Source: Flectonema sp. DT1601
Taxonomy: Eukaryota; Euglenozoa; Diplonemea; Diplonemida; Diplonemidae
DNA length: 64,000 nucleotides
Direction: 5' to 3'
Assembly (NCBI GenBank): GCA_964019425.1
Contig: OZ025786.1
Coordinates: forward strand, 1,638,945 to 1,702,944
How positions within the stretch are numbered: the stretch's first letter is position 1; each line of letters starts with the position of its first letter. Of this stretch, positions 29,742 through 40,700 are shown piece by piece. A program made the position numbers and the translations under genes. The notes beneath the pieces are model-generated. The model worked only from the letters and a program-made list of their open reading frames with translations. It was not told the origin of the DNA and ran no database searches.

Positions 29742-31570
29742 ATGTCTGTCCCACGTGAAATTCTAAGCCCATCGCTTGCATCTCCTGCAATGTCGTACGA
29801 CTCAGTGACGAAGCCACAAACACCAATTATTGGTTCACCAACTCCTAACTTTATTCCTTCACCTTCTCCAATAACGGGACTGGCGTCACCGAGTTACGTT
29901 CCTCCTGGAATGTACGCCAGTCCAGTTGGTGATCAACTTGTACTAGACAGTGCTAACAGAGTTCAGATTCTAGCAGGTGCTACTAGTGATGCTACTTATG
30001 TTCAAGAGCTTACTGGATCTCGTGTAGCTGCTGCACGTGCTCGAGTATCAGTCACGGAAGCATCTGTATCCAATCTCGCTACTGAAACCCGCCAGAATCA
30101 GTACGAGTGTGAGAGGACCAGAGCAATAGCAAATCACGCAAGGCGAGCAGTTGATAATGCTGCACTAGTTGCTGATAGACACAGATATAAATCTCTCGAT
30201 GCGGAGAAGAAGTTGATAACAGTCGATTCTAAACGACAGTCAGAACTTGGAAAGGTCTTACGTCTTGAGGCTGAAGCAGCTGCTCAGAAGTCAGAGGTTG
30301 AGTTCAGTCATCGCTGTCAGGCTGCTACTCAGAATGCATTTCGATCAGCGAGAGACTCCGTATCTCTGTCGAGAGATTCTGTTGGATCTGCTAAGTCATT
30401 GATGTCACAAAGTAGAGGAAAGCAGCACCGCGCTGCCTCTCTACTCCGCGAGTCATTCGCCGTCGTCAATGAAGCATCGACCGACCTCACTCGTTTCTCT
30501 GCTGACCTCGTATGTTATTCAATTAACTGAGATATGAATATTAATTAATCTCTTCATCATTTACTTTAATCAAACAGGTTCACGCCTCTGCTGCTGAACG
30601 CGATGCCGTCTTCCGCAAAGAAAACGCCAAACAAGTAGAAGTATGTTGAGAACCTTTGTTTCGGTTTCTGGTTTACTTTAATTAATCTGTTTTATAAAAA
30701 TTAAACAACCAACAGAATGCGGCATCAAGATACCTTACGACTGTTGACCCTTTTGTACCAGAATCACCAACAAGAAGAGTAGATGCCGAATACGCACTTC
30801 ATGACTTGGAAACTGCAAGACTGGCTGATAAAGTAGCTGACGCAAGTATTGCTGAAGCCAGACATCTAACAACTGTAAGTGGTGATCGATTGAAGTACGC
30901 TGAGTCAAGACTCGTTGATGCTGATGCCACAGCGAGAATCTCTGACATGCATTTACAACACGCGACTGTTGAAATGGAATCAGGCAGACAGATGCTCGGA
31001 CAACAACTCGTTGGACTCGAACGCGCCAGAATGATTGAACGTGAGACTCAAATGAGCAATCTCCGCTCTAAAGAACAAGTTGTCCTCAATGCCCAGCAGC
31101 TCGCCAGAAAACGTGCGACATTGAAGAGAGCAAAAGATAAACTTCAGGGACTGAATAAGACAGCAGATATTAAAAGGAAAGAAGCATTAAGACAGGCTGC
31201 TACTAGTCAGATGGCTGACAGAGTTGTTAACGTCAGAATTGATAAGGAGAAGACAGCTTTGGCGAGAGCTGATCACACGGCGGCTTTGACGAGACAATCG
31301 CAGTCAGTTCTGACGGATACTCAAGTGCAGTTATTGCACGCAAAGTCTGAAGCAACGCACCTGACTCAGGCACATGAACTTGCTGCATTGGATGCGGCAG
31401 CAAAGAGACGGGAAATGGAACGTGAGATGGGTACCCTCACCGAACTCGAACATCTCTCTCCTCGCAACATCCACGCCGCTGTTGCTGCTGCTGCTTCTCC
31501 AGGGAACGCCTACACGCCGCCTCCTATTCAGGAGTACAGTCCTGGCAGACACTACCCTGCTTTTGCTTAG
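29742..31570 (+). CDS. Ala/Ser-rich coiled-coil protein, three exons (561 aa)
   Basis: Exons 29742-30509, 30578-30640 and 30716-31570; both introns are phase 0. The first 70 residues are Ser/Pro-rich (SPTPNFIPSPSPITG-like). The rest is almost wholly helical, rich in Ala, Arg, Glu and Gln, with repeated A-R-x-x-V and A-x-x-A patterns typical of long coiled coils. The C terminus is Pro/Tyr-rich. No family is recognised. It directly follows another coiled-coil gene, so a shared cytoskeletal structure is possible but unproven. The 21-codon middle exon fits the frame exactly, which supports the splicing model. Confidence 0.8.
30510..30577 (+). other. intron 1 of the 561-aa coiled-coil gene (68 bp)
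   Basis: GTATGT...TTTAATCAAACAG, phase 0, contains in-frame stops. Confidence 0.85.
30641..30715 (+). other. intron 2 of the 561-aa coiled-coil gene (75 bp)
   Basis: GTATGT...ACAACCAACAG, phase 0, contains in-frame stops. Confidence 0.85.
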
Positions 31571-32207
31571 AACTATTCGATCGTCATTCTGAAGTGTGAG
31601 ATTGGTTGCTTGAGTGAGCTTTGAAAAAAAAAAAAAAAAAAAAGAAAAAAAAATGAGAGAGAGAGTAAAAAAGAAATATTGTTATACCTGTACCTGTTTT
31701 TTTTTCCCTCCCTAAAACCCTCTTTTTTGGTCGGAAAAGTTTTTTCTACTTCGGCCAGTCGTATTGGGACTTGTTTGTACTCTTTTATTTAGCAAAAAAA
31801 AAACCTTGCTTTTTATTATTTGAATCCCTTCTCCTCCCTGTCCTTTTCATTCTCCTTTTCCTTATTAACTCTCTCTCTCGATGGTTGGTTTGTTTCTAGC
31901 TTTGGATGTGCAAACTTCGGTTGCGACTTTTTCGACTTTTTTGAAGTTCCGATGACTGCCCCAGGAAAAGCATTACAAGGGGAAGAAGAAACCAAAAAAA
32001 AAAAAAAAAAAAAAGGCGACCCATCTTCACCCTTAGTAGTAAGCCCCCCTTATAATCCCTTTAATCTCTTTTAGTAGGTCGCCTACTGAGACGAAAGAGG
32101 GAGATCCGTATAATGTATTTGAGTTCTGTGGGATGATGTAGTTCATGTTTAGAATCCGTTTTTTACTGTTTTTTCTATTTTCATAAAAAAACAGTAAAGT
32201 AATCATC
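31571..32207. other. intergenic, homopolymer-rich
   Basis: A-runs at 31625 and 31995, T/C-rich tracts between. The 84-aa frame at 31820 is low complexity. TTTTCATAAAAAAACAG ends at 32194, 13 nt before the next ATG. Confidence 0.55.
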
Positions 32208-32894
32208 ATGGCTGGTTTAATGAACTTCGTGTATTGGATTAGTGCAATCTTTATCATTCGCACTATCGACTTCACCAACGAAAACAACGTTTGGATGCTC
32301 CGATGCATGTTCGCTTCGGTTCAGAGTTTGGTTTGGCTGATGTTGATATTCTTAGCGATTAGAGTAAGCTTGAAGAACAACCCAATTCAAGTTACAGTCT
32401 TCGAGACTTCAATCTTCGCCGCCGCAGTTGATGAACAAAAGAAAACAGTGATGAGTGTGAAACAGTATCACATGAGTCAGTTACAGGCGATGATGTACAA
32501 AATAGGTCTCGCGACAGTTATTGTTTGTGGTATTCACTACAAGTGGGAACTAATGCCACCACTTGTAATGCAATGTATTATGAACCCTTCACAGATCTAC
32601 AGCAGTCCACTCTTTAAGATTCACGTCATGGGAGAATCTGAAGCCGACCACACCATCCCATGGGAGGTTCAGAAACCATTCCCAACTGACATTTCTCAGC
32701 AGTTCCAGCCGGAAGCTCGCCACAAAAAGAAGGTTTGTGTTCTTCCCTTTTGTTTTATCCTTACAGATCCTTTCAGTTTATTCATCACATTAAAACAACA
32801 ACAACATCAACAGAGTAAGGAGAAAGCTCTCTCAATGCTCAGAGAACAGAACCGTAGAGCGATCAAGAGTTCCAACTCAAAGAAGGAGTCGTAA
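32208..32894 (+). CDS. PHO88: Pho88/SND3-like ER membrane protein
   Basis: Matches Pho88 (SND3), an ER membrane protein of the SRP-independent targeting route, first described in yeast phosphate uptake. Two N-terminal hydrophobic segments (about 1-20 and 30-55) and a third (about 98-115) are followed by the family's MQCI-MNP...FKIHVMGE block (yeast has MQSI-SPV...VKIHLFGK) and a charged Lys/Arg/Gln tail. A probable intron (32733-32813, GTTTGT...CATCAACAG) is 81 bp and has no stop, so the spliced protein is 201 aa and the unspliced one 228. The extra 27 residues are hydrophobic and unlike the family's charged tail, so splicing is favoured. Confidence 0.8.
   Translation: MAGLMNFVYWISAIFIIRTIDFTNENNVWMLRCMFASVQSLVWLMLIFLAIRVSLKNNPIQVTVFETSIFAAAVDEQKKTVMSVKQYHMSQLQAMMYKIGLATVIVCGIHYKWELMPPLVMQCIMNPSQIYSSPLFKIHVMGESEADHTIPWEVQKPFPTDISQQFQPEARHKKKVCVLPFCFILTDPFSLFITLKQQQHQQSKEKALSMLREQNRRAIKSSNSKKES
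32733..32813 (+). other. probable stop-free intron in the Pho88 gene (81 bp)
   Basis: GT...AG ends, T-rich, phase 0, length divisible by three and open. The exon ends KKK and resumes SKEKA, giving a continuous charged tail. Confidence 0.65.
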
Positions 32895-33519
32895 GATGAG
32901 AAGATATTAACAAGAAAAGTTATCACATCCACCTGAAGTGTTGTCGAGTTAACTGAAAAAAAAAGTGACAAAGAGAAGTCTTTCGTTCCAACAACTAACG
33001 AGAGTGATGTCTATTCGGCTGACGGAGTTCTGAATAATAAAATGACGTCACGAATTACTTAAAAAGAACATCGTGTTCACTTCGTATAATGTCCCAAATA
33101 AGGTTTCTCGAAGTGTCCTGCAAACTGTTTTCAATTATTGTAAACTACGTGCATGTTGAGGAATCATTCAATTGGTTTTAATAAAAATAAATGGAGGTCG
33201 ATTTTTATATTTTATATTTTATTTTTTATCATATTCTTTTTATAGGTATCAACACCACAACTAATATTCTGATCCCATCTCCTGTTGCAATGCATCAAGA
33301 GGCTGAAAGGCTACAGTTCGGGGAGGAGCTCGATGATAAATATTTGTTAAGTCGTTCTCAAAGAGTAGTTGTATTCCCTTTTTCATAATGTACGATTATT
33401 CTCTTCTTAGGTTTTGGGGGAGGTGCACATAGAGTCACGTGACCCCAAAAAAAAAAAAAAAAATAGACCAAAAAAAAAAAAAAAAAAAAGAGAAGAAATA
33501 AAAACAATTCTATAACAAA
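32895..33519. other. intergenic
   Basis: Contains two acceptor-like sites (ATTCTTTTTATAG ends 33245; TTCTCTTCTTAG ends 33410) and A-runs just before the CLC gene. A 32-codon frame at 33290 is too short to credit. Confidence 0.5.
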
Positions 33520-35868
33520 ATGGCACAAACTGATGAGATGGACGTCGAATTAGTTCATATCGGTCCGGAGGAAACACTTCGTCCAGCAGAAACTCCAGCA
33601 ACGTCTTCAGAGTATCAAGGAAAGCTACTAAAACACAGCGTTGCGAAGAAACATATGAAAGGAGGTGACTTCGCATTAATCGATTGGGTTTATGATATAG
33701 AAGCTCACTTTGAGTATCAAAGAAGTAGAAGTTTTGAAAAGAGTGGAGAGACATGTTTGAGGAAATGGATGAAACAGATTTGGATGGCATGCCATGGATG
33801 GGTGGCAGTGTTAATAATTGCTGTCTTTACTGGACTGTTAGCTGGAATGATTCACACTTGTGTTGATTTCTTAAGAGATTTAAAACTTGGTGTTTGCTCG
33901 GATTACTTTTGGCTTTCAATAAGAAACTGCTGTCCAGGAGAGACAAAAGAATCGTGTTCGGCATGGAAATCATGGGGTGACTATTTCGCAGGAGAAGGAA
34001 TCAGGGCTTCTACTTCCACTGCGACACTCGATTTCTTCGCTTACACTCTAGTCTCTATTGGATATGCTGGACTCTCTGCTTGGCTTGTGAAGACCTTCGC
34101 ACCATACGCAGCAGGTTCTGGAATACCAGAAATAAAAACAATCTTATCAGGAGTTCATATAAAGAGATATTTAGGAGGATGGACATTATTAATAAAATGT
34201 ATTGGTGTCACTCTCTCTGTTGCAGCTGGTCTCTCTTTAGGAATGGAGGGTCCATTTGTTCACGTGGCTTCATGTGTTGGAAGTATTACTTCACAGTTTT
34301 TTAAAGGATTTCGATTTCATGAATCCAAAAGAAGAGAATTAATATCAGCGGCTGTGGCTGCTGGTGTTTCAGTTGCTTTTGGAGCTCCGATTGGTGGAGT
34401 TTTGTTCAGTCTTGAAGAGGCTTCGTATTATTTTCCTCACAAGACGATGTGGAGATCATTCTTCTGTGCTGTGGTTGCGGCCATAGTTCTAAAGAGGATA
34501 AATCCTTCAGGAACTGGTAGGTTAGTTCTGTTTCAGGTTGATTACAATCATCAATGGCATTGGTTTGAATTACTTCCCTTCGCAATAATTGGTATTCTCG
34601 GTGGTATTATTGGTGCCGCCTTTAACGCTGTTAACATCCGTTGGTGTAGACTCCGTAAAGCAACTTCGCTGAGGAAGTGGCCGATTGTTGAAGTTTTATG
34701 TGTCGTAACCTTCACAGCAATTATTAACTATTTAGCTCCGTTTTTAAGAACTGGTGCTAGTGAGTTCATCTCTCGTCTGTTTCAAGAATGCCGAGCTGAC
34801 GAAGAGGAGTTAGAATCACCAACAGAGATTCTCTGCTACAACATGTCTCAAAAGACTTCTGCTGGTTTAGTCGTGTCTCGTCTGCTTCTTGCTGCTGCGC
34901 TGAAGTTTATATTAACAGTTTTTACTTTCGGAATAAAGGTACCAGCAGGTCTATTCATTCCGTCTCTCTTTATTGGATCTTGTATCGGTCGTATTGTTGG
35001 GATTGCTGTTGAGAGTTTGTACGTGTCAAATCAGAGTTCTTACATCTTTTCTGAATGTTTAAACCTGCAAACAAGCTGCGTGATTCCAGGTGTGTACAGT
35101 ATTGTTGGTGCATCAGCTGTGTTGGGAGGTGTTACTAGAATGACATTATCGTTAGTGGTGATTATATTTGAGTTGACTGGGGGGCTTGAGTATCTAGTAC
35201 CAGTGATGCTCGCTGTTCTGATAAGTAAATGGGTTGGTGAATTCGTTGGATGTCGAGACAGCATCTACGAAATGCACATCGAACTTAATGAATATCCATT
35301 CTTAGATCCAAAACAAGAAGTTAACTTTCACGCTGTCGCAGCTGACTTTATGGTCAGTTCTCAGATTCAAGTTCTCACTGTTGATGGATGGACAGTACGA
35401 GATCTAAACACTTTATTAGAGGGATGTGATCACAATGGATTCCCTGTTGTAATGTCTCACAGTGATATGAGAATCGTTGGTTTTATTTCAAGAAGTAATT
35501 TAATAAGAGCACTTGATCAAGCCAGTAGACTCCAACACACAACCGGTCCAGTAAACCAAGACACAGAAGTATTATTTTACGAACGAACTGAAGAAGACCG
35601 CAATAGTAGTTCAACGTGTTTAGATATTTCGTGGTACTTAGACCCGACACCTATTTGTGTGACACCTGACACGACTGTTAATCGTCTTCTTCATATATTT
35701 AAATCTCTTGGGATCAGAACTTGTTTGGTTGCGAAAAATAATAAATTAGTGGGAATAGCAACCCGAAGAGGTATGATTGACATGCTGAAGAAGGCTGGTG
35801 ATAACGGTCATGGTTTAGTCAGAAGACGAGCCATACCTGATCGAAATGAAAGAGAAGCAGATTTATAA
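33520..35868 (+). CDS. CLC-3/4/5-type chloride/proton exchanger
   Basis: A 782-aa CLC-family transporter, expected in endosomal, lysosomal or contractile-vacuole membranes, exchanging Cl- for H+. The N-terminal FALIDWVYD resembles the F-x-T-IDW motif of animal CLC-3/4/5. Selectivity motifs are GSGIPE (199-204) and GMEGP with the gating Glu243; GIKVPAGLFIPS lies near 473. The proton Glu is Glu300 in LFSLEE. The gating-to-proton Glu distance (57) is the same as in human CLC-5 (211 and 268), so an exchanger rather than a channel is favoured. The usual K of GKEGP is Met here. Two C-terminal CBS domains (about 606-670 and 705-770) are present. A complete single exon; no truncation seen. Confidence 0.95.
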   Translation: MAQTDEMDVELVHIGPEETLRPAETPATSSEYQGKLLKHSVAKKHMKGGDFALIDWVYDIEAHFEYQRSRSFEKSGETCLRKWMKQIWMACHGWVAVLIIAVFTGLLAGMIHTCVDFLRDLKLGVCSDYFWLSIRNCCPGETKESCSAWKSWGDYFAGEGIRASTSTATLDFFAYTLVSIGYAGLSAWLVKTFAPYAAGSGIPEIKTILSGVHIKRYLGGWTLLIKCIGVTLSVAAGLSLGMEGPFVHVASCVGSITSQFFKGFRFHESKRRELISAAVAAGVSVAFGAPIGGVLFSLEEASYYFPHKTMWRSFFCAVVAAIVLKRINPSGTGRLVLFQVDYNHQWHWFELLPFAIIGILGGIIGAAFNAVNIRWCRLRKATSLRKWPIVEVLCVVTFTAIINYLAPFLRTGASEFISRLFQECRADEEELESPTEILCYNMSQKTSAGLVVSRLLLAAALKFILTVFTFGIKVPAGLFIPSLFIGSCIGRIVGIAVESLYVSNQSSYIFSECLNLQTSCVIPGVYSIVGASAVLGGVTRMTLSLVVIIFELTGGLEYLVPVMLAVLISKWVGEFVGCRDSIYEMHIELNEYPFLDPKQEVNFHAVAADFMVSSQIQVLTVDGWTVRDLNTLLEGCDHNGFPVVMSHSDMRIVGFISRSNLIRALDQASRLQHTTGPVNQDTEVLFYERTEEDRNSSSTCLDISWYLDPTPICVTPDTTVNRLLHIFKSLGIRTCLVAKNNKLVGIATRRGMIDMLKKAGDNGHGLVRRRAIPDRNEREADL

Positions 35869-36881
35869 TAATTGAGAAAAAAAAAAAAAAAAAGAAAATG
35901 CAAAAAAAAAAAAAAAAAAAAAACATCATTTTATTGTTATTCTGTTCGATTGTTTCCTTCATTTCACCTATTAATTTTTTGTTGTAGTTTTTAAAAAAAA
36001 AAAAAAAAAAAAAAAAGAGAGAGAAAGCTATGTATCCTGAGATCTCAAACAGAGGACCCTCAAGAAGATAGTCAGCTCTCTTTATTTTTAATAACTTCGT
36101 TCTGTTTGTCTACTGGTTTTCTCTTTATTACGAATTACGAATGAATTTCTTATTTTTATTTTTTACGAAATCTTAAAAAAAAAAAAAAAACAAGGAGAAC
36201 AGATTGTTTTTCTCTTTCTGTTTTTTTTACGATTTATTATAAAAATATACCCAACCTGACACTTCTGGCCGTCAAGGGACTTGTTTTTTTTTTTTTTTTT
36301 TATCTTGTTTTTTTTTTGCTGTTATTTTTTGAATAGAAGTGTTCAATACAGCAACGTTATCTGTGATCACTAACCCAATTAATAAAGGGGGGGTTGGAAG
36401 TAGGTTATCTCTACTTTACAAAAAAAAAAAAATATCAAGAAACTCCACTTGATTTCACAATGTGAGGCGTTGTATGAAAAACATTTGTTATTTTTGGTCA
36501 TCTGTCATACGCAAATATTGAAAAAAAAAAAAAAAAAAAAAAAGAGATTTACTATTGACTCTTCGATTCGTTTTGTTTTGAACAAATGTTTTGAATTGAA
36601 GAAACAATTACCAGTCATAGCATGGCATGATAATAATAATAATTATTTATTTATTTTATTAGTAATGAAGAGTAACATCGAAATAAAGTAATTTTATTTA
36701 AAAAAATTATAATAATATTGTTTTTTATCTTCTTTTTTAAAAACAGCAACATTGATGAAGATGGGGGGGGGAGTTTGAAAAAAAAAAAAAAAAAATTTGT
36801 GTCGTCGTTTTGTTTTCTAATACCTATTTTTCCTATTGCACAGTTGTTCTGTTGTTGTTTTTTTCGTTTCCTCCGAAAACG
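35869..36881. other. intergenic, very homopolymer-rich
   Basis: Many A/T runs of 12-20 nt (35880, 35910, 35995, 36175, 36285, 36520, 36780). No gene is seen. TTTTCCTATTGCACAG ends at 36843, 38 nt before the next ATG. Confidence 0.6.
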
Positions 36882-37793
36882 ATGCGTCTTTCATTTGAAT
36901 GTTCGGAATTGTTTGCATCGAAAGACGACGGAGCACTCATTGGAAGAACTCGTAACATGTTCGAAGCGATGTTTAGAGCGATGGATGACGGGATCATGGC
37001 TAGTTTTATTGATCAATATATCTCTGAATCCGCAGCGTGGATAAGCAACGGCCTGAGCGTCAACGAAAACGCAGTTGGAAAAGCCGCCATGCTCCGCCAC
37101 TACAACAGAGTGTACCGCAAAGTTTGGGGAGGAGGAGAATACCCAATTCACTTTCACGCTGGACATTTTTCAAGAACAGGAAGAGATGCTGTGTCTTTAA
37201 GTGTAACTGTGTTTCTGATTCAACCGACTGATGTAATGGTTATAAGGAGATCTTTTAATTGTGCTTACGGTAAGGATGGTTTAGTAAGACTTTTTAAAGT
37301 TACTCCGGCTGAACCAGAGGGACTACCATTCCGACCACCTTCAATGGTCAGGCCCTGCAGTCATAATAATTGGGACTCAGTTAGAGTAAAGAGGAAGTGG
37401 TGTTTGTTGAGATGTAGAAATTGTGGTTCTCAATGGAGACTAGCTACTGGTTCATTCACGAGATGTCATATGTTTACGTCGAAGTCAGGTTGCCATACTA
37501 ATGAGGATTGTGCTCTTCTTCACATTCATCACAGAAAACAGACTCTCTCTGAGAGGAGATCTCTCATCGATTCTTCTCGTCTTCTTCCTTCTTGTGAGTC
37601 ACCAACACACTTAATGGAGTACAGTGCTCCAGGTGTATCGAAGCAAGTTACTCACATTAGGAGACGGGCATCAGCACCACCAACCGCTTGGAGAACACCG
37701 AGGATAATTCAGAGAAGTAGATCAGTCTGCGGTGTTAGGAATACAATGGAAACGACAACTGTTACTACTCCGCGTTGTTATACCGAATCATAG
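36882..37793 (+). CDS. NTF2-like domain plus CCCH zinc-finger protein
   Basis: The first ATG gives 303 aa. Residues about 20-145 look like an NTF2/SnoaL-like cone fold (FEAMFRAMDDG..., a WISNGLSV turn, then alternating strands ending VIRRSFN). Cys178-x2-Cys181 (CRNC) precedes a textbook CCCH finger, Cys195-x8-Cys204-x5-Cys210-x3-His214, a spacing typical of RNA-binding CCCH proteins. The C-terminal 85 residues are Ser/Arg-rich and probably disordered. An RNA-binding, post-transcriptional role is inferred; that would suit an organism relying on polycistronic transcription. The NTF2-CCCH pairing is unusual as far as I know. Confidence 0.65.
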   Translation: MRLSFECSELFASKDDGALIGRTRNMFEAMFRAMDDGIMASFIDQYISESAAWISNGLSVNENAVGKAAMLRHYNRVYRKVWGGGEYPIHFHAGHFSRTGRDAVSLSVTVFLIQPTDVMVIRRSFNCAYGKDGLVRLFKVTPAEPEGLPFRPPSMVRPCSHNNWDSVRVKRKWCLLRCRNCGSQWRLATGSFTRCHMFTSKSGCHTNEDCALLHIHHRKQTLSERRSLIDSSRLLPSCESPTHLMEYSAPGVSKQVTHIRRRASAPPTAWRTPRIIQRSRSVCGVRNTMETTTVTTPRCYTES

Positions 37794-40700
37794 GGAGGTT
37801 TCTTTTTTTTAATTTTTTTTTTTTTGTTGTTTGTTTTTTTTTTATATATATTTTTGTGTTTTTCTTCCTCCAAAAAAAAGAAAATAATTACACTTTTTTA
37901 TCTCATCTTTACGAATATTATTTTGAGCCGATATTCTCTGATATCTTGCGATCTTATCCGCGGACGGGTGTCACAAGAAGATCGAATAACTTTCTTTGTT
38001 GACTGAACTAGTGGAATGAATCATTTTCCAAAAAATATTTACAGAACAGTCGCGCTGGTCAAGTTGTTCATGTCTGAGTTGTGTTCCCCAATTTCAGTTG
38101 GTTTTTTTTTTAAATACTCCGTTTTCTTATTTATTTATTTATTTTTTTTTTCTTCACTGAGAAAAATTGTTGTTCCTTTATCAAAAATTACCATCCAACT
38201 TTCTACATTTATTGTAGAAGTGGTACTCCACTCGTAGTGAGCTACAAACTAGTAACAGTACGTAATATGATTTTTTTATTTATGAACATAAAACTTAAAA
38301 TAACTACGTTTCAGTCCTGCAAAATGGAATTATCTTTATGTTTTTTTATGATACAACACAGTTGTAATTTTACAAAATCGAACATACAACTCCCCCATCC
38401 AAGTCCTCCCTGTTTTTTAAAAAGAAAAGGTCGGGCCCTGATTAGAAGTGCCTTCTTATTAACGTACTTTGATTACAGGGTAGTTACATTGTTCATTTTT
38501 CTCTCTCTCTCCGTTTTTTTAAAAAAGAAATTGCTATCAATAATTTATTATACTCACCTGATTACTCCTAGTCCCGTCGGCTCAACTTAATTAGAAAACC
38601 CCTCGAACACAAGTGCTGACCGATTTTAGCTGAAATTTACATTATTCGTTCTTAAACTCAGAATTTTTTCATTATTTTAAGGAAAAAAGGGAATAACCTG
38701 TTTTTTAATTTTTTTTTCATTTTTACGTATTAAATATATTATTTTTTTAAAAAATGTAGTGAACTTTTTCATTTTTTCGATATCATTTACCAAGTTTTTC
38801 ATTTTTTACAGCAATCGCTTCTTTTTGAGCGGTAAAAAAGTGTGTTTATTTTTTATTGTTATCTTCCTTCCTATGAATGAGATAGAGAAGGAATTACTGA
38901 ACAGACTTTTGTCTTTGCTACTTGTGTTTTTCTGTAAAGAGGTCTCATATTTTGTAGTTATAATCAGTTTGTCGCTTTCTTTTTTTTAAAAAAAAAAAAA
39001 AAAACTCGCTTTTCTTTTTTTTTTAATTTTTTTTCTGAGTGACCTTTTTTTTTTTTTTTTAAAATTTTTTTGAACGAAAAAAAAATATATTCCAATGAGT
39101 AGCTTCGGATCATTTTTTAAAATGATTTCACAACGACAGAGACTGTACCCGGGTCTGGGAGTAGACCTGTTGGTCTTTACGTCGATCTGAACTGTTTCGA
39201 AAGGATCCTCACTATAGCTCATTAACCATAACTCAGAAAATCATGGAAATCAATTTTGGTTATACGAATTATGAGGTATTATTAAATTTAATTGTAAAAA
39301 AAAAAAAAAAAAAAAAAAAAACACCCCGACCTCTTCTTCCCCTAGTTTAACTTCATTTATTTAATCGTACTTTTTTTTTTTCTCCAATTTTTTTTTTTCG
39401 CTGCTAGTGATCCGTTCTGGTCTAAGCATTGTGGTTATTGATTTGGTATGCCTCGTTGCCTCGTGTCGAAACTAACAAAATAATATCTCTCGGGGTTAAG
39501 TTCAATCCACCACCGCAGTAGTTGGGATCCCCGAAGTGAGCATCCATTGTACTCGGTAGGTTGTTGGACCTACTCCGTAGGAGTCCTCAAAACTAAGCAG
39601 TTTGAGCAAGTGGAGAACGTCCTGAATTCTTTTCTCTCTCACTACATTTCATTTGTGCAAAACTACTTTCCTACAGCAAGAAGACCTCTCTAACTCCAAC
39701 CGACTCTTCTTTGTTCTGTTTGATTCGATACATTGTCCTGGCTCTCTCGCTCTCTCTCTATCTCTTTTCTTCCTCTCTCTCTCCCTCTCACTCGATAAGA
39801 CGTTGACAACTTTTCAGAAGTGTTTTAATTTACTTTTTTGAAAGTTGTGTGATCGATGATAAATACTGTGATGGGTAATAGTTAGGCGCTAAAAAAAGAA
39901 ATTGACATGAAAATCTTTTTTTTTTTTTTTTTTTTGAAATATTTCCAACACAGAATACCTGAATTTCTGGACTTCAAATCTCGCGCATTTTCCCCGAGAA
40001 TTGAAGTACTTTTCTTCAGCTGAGGCGCAATTGATAACCTGCTTCCTCGTTTTCTATATTCCAAACAACCTAATTGGCTCTCCATCTTTAGCTGCAGCTC
40101 GTTGCACTTCGAAAACAAAAACAAAATTACCTTATACAATACCAGGTCTGAGAATGATAAATAACGAAGTGCCTTGTATCATTCCATTTAGATAGATCTA
40201 GTTTTGGGTTGGATGATAAAGGCACTGTGATGTATGTTTTATTTTATCTTCGTCCGCAAAAAATCGGCTCTGGTTGCTGCCACCCTTATTTTTCTCTACA
40301 CTACTTTCTATAGACGGATATCTTGAAAAGATAGTATTATTTTATCCTTACATTTTTACATTGTCAATATTTCTTCCCCTTTCTCAACATGGCAGTCATG
40401 TTTTAGCCAAACCTTAATTAGTTTTTAGCCAGTTTCATGTTTTGCCAGTACCAAAAAAGTTCCCCTTATTCTCAACATTATTTTTTTCACGTTTCTGCGC
40501 GTCAACATGTGTGGGTACAGATATGTGATATTTGTACCATTTTTTTGTCATCACGTGTGACGAGGAATGTCTCAGGCAGTGTACTAGTATGGCGTGACGG
40601 ATGTATTCTCTGTGTTCTTGTGTTGGTATATTGATTAGAAACAATTTCAGAGCAGAAGTCTTATTTCGAATATCTACTCTTGTAGCTGTTGGAATGAATG

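Noticed and set aside
33290-33500. Small two-exon gene (MHQEAERLQFGEEL start)
   Set aside because: The needed intron is only 46 bp, shorter than the 68-89 bp introns seen elsewhere, and the second exon runs into an unstable A homopolymer.
39440-39640. 5S rRNA or tRNA-like island
   Set aside because: A few bases recall 5S (ACTAAGCAG) and a tRNA T-arm, but no complete arms or internal control boxes could be laid out.
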